Source of the DNA: an uncultured Clostridium sp.
GTDB taxonomy: Bacteria; Bacillota; Clostridia; Lachnospirales; Anaerotignaceae
Direction: 5' to 3'
DNA: 5,918 bases
Assembly (NCBI GenBank): GCA_947246775.1
Contig: CAMXTM010000138.1
Coordinates: forward strand, 1 to 5,918
Notes under the pieces: model-generated
The model's input: the letters and a program-made list of their open reading frames with translations, nothing else
Told to the model about the DNA's origin: nothing
Database searches by the model: none
Translations under genes and position numbers: made by a program
Shown here: piece after piece, positions 4,699-5,918 of the stretch
How positions within the stretch are numbered: the stretch's first letter is position 1
Layout of the letters: each line of letters starts with the position of its first letter

Positions 4699-5918
4699 TT
4701 ATTCTGCTTCTTCTTTTTTCTCCTCTATATAACCACATTGTACATTAGAACAAACAATTTTGGTATTTTTCTTTCCTTTTTCTTCCATATAACTGCCGCA
4801 GCGTGGGCATTTTTCCCCTGTTGGCTTATTCCATGACATAAACTCACATTCTGGATGATTTTCACAGCCAAAATATTTCCTTCCTTTTTTTGTCTTTTTT
4901 ATAAGGATTCTTCCGCCACATTCAGGACAGGCAACTTTTGCATCTTCATAAAATGGTTTTGCATTATGACATTCTGGAAATCCTGGACAAGCTACAAATT
5001 TGCCATATCGCCCATATTTTATAACCATATTTCTACCACATTTTTCACATATAATGTCTGTTACTTCATCTTGAATATCTACCTTTTCCAACTTTTCTGC
5101 TGCATCTAGCACCTCTTGATGAAATGGTGGGTAAAATTCTCTTATAATTTGCTTCCATTCTTCTTTTCCTTCTTCCACTTCATCTAGTTTGTCCTCCATT
5201 GTTGCCGTAAAATTGACATCTACTATATCAGAAAAATAGTTTTTCATAATATCATTTACTATTTCCCCTAGTTCTGTAGGAAAAAGATTTTTTCCCTCTT
5301 TTGTCACATAATTTCTTGCTTGTATCGTTGTCAATGTAGGAGCATATGTGCTTGGTCGCCCTACTCCTATCTCTTCCAAAGTTTTTACAAGTGACGCATC
5401 TGTAAACCTTGCTGGTGGCTGTGTAAAATGCTGTATACCCTCTACTTGTTCTTGTTCCAATACTTGCCCCTTTTGTAGTTTTACAATTTTTTCTGTTTCC
5501 TCTTTACTATAATTATAGACTTTCAAAAAGCCCTCAAACTTTAATACAGAACCACCTGTTCTAAACTGATATTCTCCACATTTTATTTTAACAGATAATG
5601 TATCATAAACAGCAGGACTCATTTGACTGGCTACAAATCTTTCCCATATCAATTTATACAACTTATACTGCTCTCTTGACAAGGATTCTTTTATACTATC
5701 TGGTGTGCGTGCAACACTTGTTGGTCGTATCGCTTCATGCGCATCTTGCGTTTTTCCTTTTGATTTATATACTGCTCTCTCAGGATTGACATACTCTTTT
5801 CCATATATTTCGTCAATAAATTTTACTGCTTGCTCATATGCCTCATCAGAAATACGAACAGAGTCTGTTCTAATATAAGACACAAGACCTACTGTTCCCT
5901 CACCTTTTACATCAACAC
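4699..5918 (-). CDS. topA: DNA topoisomerase I (type IA), C-terminal part
   Basis: The frame is open to the right window edge, so about 405 residues are visible. The N-terminal Toprim domain, roughly 290 residues in the family, lies outside. The enzyme relaxes negative supercoils by a transient 5'-phosphotyrosine break. The frame at the edge reads VDVKGEGTVGLVSYIRTDS. The Tyr of YIRTDS (codon 5875-5877) is the expected catalytic residue. The GTG at 5881-5883 is an internal valine, not a start. Next come KTQDAHEAIRPT (about 5745-5780) and VGRPSTYAPTLTTIQARNYV (about 5310-5370), both type IA signatures. Three C-terminal four-cysteine zinc ribbons follow: CEKC/CPGFPEC (4969-5049), CPEC/CENHPEC (4846-4929) and CPRC/CSNVQC (4735-4809), all with four cysteines intact. 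The end is a charged EEKKEEAE tail. The gene is followed after 18 bases by a small membrane protein ORF. Confidence 0.97.
   Translation of the reverse strand, partial: VDVKGEGTVGLVSYIRTDSVRISDEAYEQAVKFIDEIYGKEYVNPERAVYKSKGKTQDAHEAIRPTSVARTPDSIKESLSREQYKLYKLIWERFVASQMSPAVYDTLSVKIKCGEYQFRTGGSVLKFEGFLKVYNYSKEETEKIVKLQKGQVLEQEQVEGIQHFTQPPARFTDASLVKTLEEIGVGRPSTYAPTLTTIQARNYVTKEGKNLFPTELGEIVNDIMKNYFSDIVDVNFTATMEDKLDEVEEGKEEWKQIIREFYPPFHQEVLDAAEKLEKVDIQDEVTDIICEKCGRNMVIKYGRYGKFVACPGFPECHNAKPFYEDAKVACPECGGRILIKKTKKGRKYFGCENHPECEFMSWNKPTGEKCPRCGSYMEEKGKKNTKIVCSNVQCGYIEEKKEEAE

Noticed and set aside
5881..5883. GTG at 5883 as the start of a 394-residue protein
   Set aside because: The frame stays open to the window edge and reads through typical topoisomerase I sequence, so this is an internal valine just before the catalytic tyrosine.

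Overview
The window is a chromosomal housekeeping segment from a low-G+C Gram-positive bacterium, most likely a member of the Clostridia (Lachnospiraceae-like). The evidence is AT-rich coding sequence, AGGAGG-type ribosome binding sites before almost every gene, strong U-tract hairpin terminators, and the conserved gene order rpsB-tsf-pyrH-frr-uppS-cdsA next to topA. Every supported gene is on the minus strand, so transcription runs from high to low coordinates. No mobile element, tRNA, rRNA, CRISPR array or phage gene was seen.

Layout in transcription order: (1) 5918-4699, C-terminal two-thirds of DNA topoisomerase I (topA), cut by the window edge just upstream of its catalytic tyrosine. (2) 4680-4396, an unrecognised 94-residue membrane protein 18 bases behind topA, probably co-transcribed. 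(3) 4372-4334, a 13-bp terminator closing that unit. (4) 4281-4253, a near-consensus extended -10 promoter, followed by a leader of about 110 nt. (5) 4137-3406, rpsB (S2). (6) A terminator-like hairpin. (7) 3308-2376, tsf (EF-Ts). (8) Another terminator-like hairpin. (9) 2226-1522, pyrH (UMP kinase). (10) 1490-936, frr (ribosome recycling factor). (11) 848-99, uppS (undecaprenyl diphosphate synthase). (12) 80-1, the first 26 codons of cdsA (CDP-diglyceride synthase).

Functionally, the main operon joins translation (S2, EF-Ts, RRF), pyrimidine nucleotide supply (UMP to UDP) and envelope lipid synthesis (the undecaprenyl carrier and CDP-diacylglycerol). The two internal hairpins suggest expression is stepped down from rpsB to tsf to pyrH and beyond, by partial termination or by mRNA end formation.

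The window is mostly ordinary. Points for a second look are the orphan membrane gene where many clostridial relatives carry codY, the rpsB leader with competing pairings that reach the Shine-Dalgarno sequence, the two intra-operon terminators, a hairpin between frr and uppS, and an unusual UMP-binding loop in PyrH.
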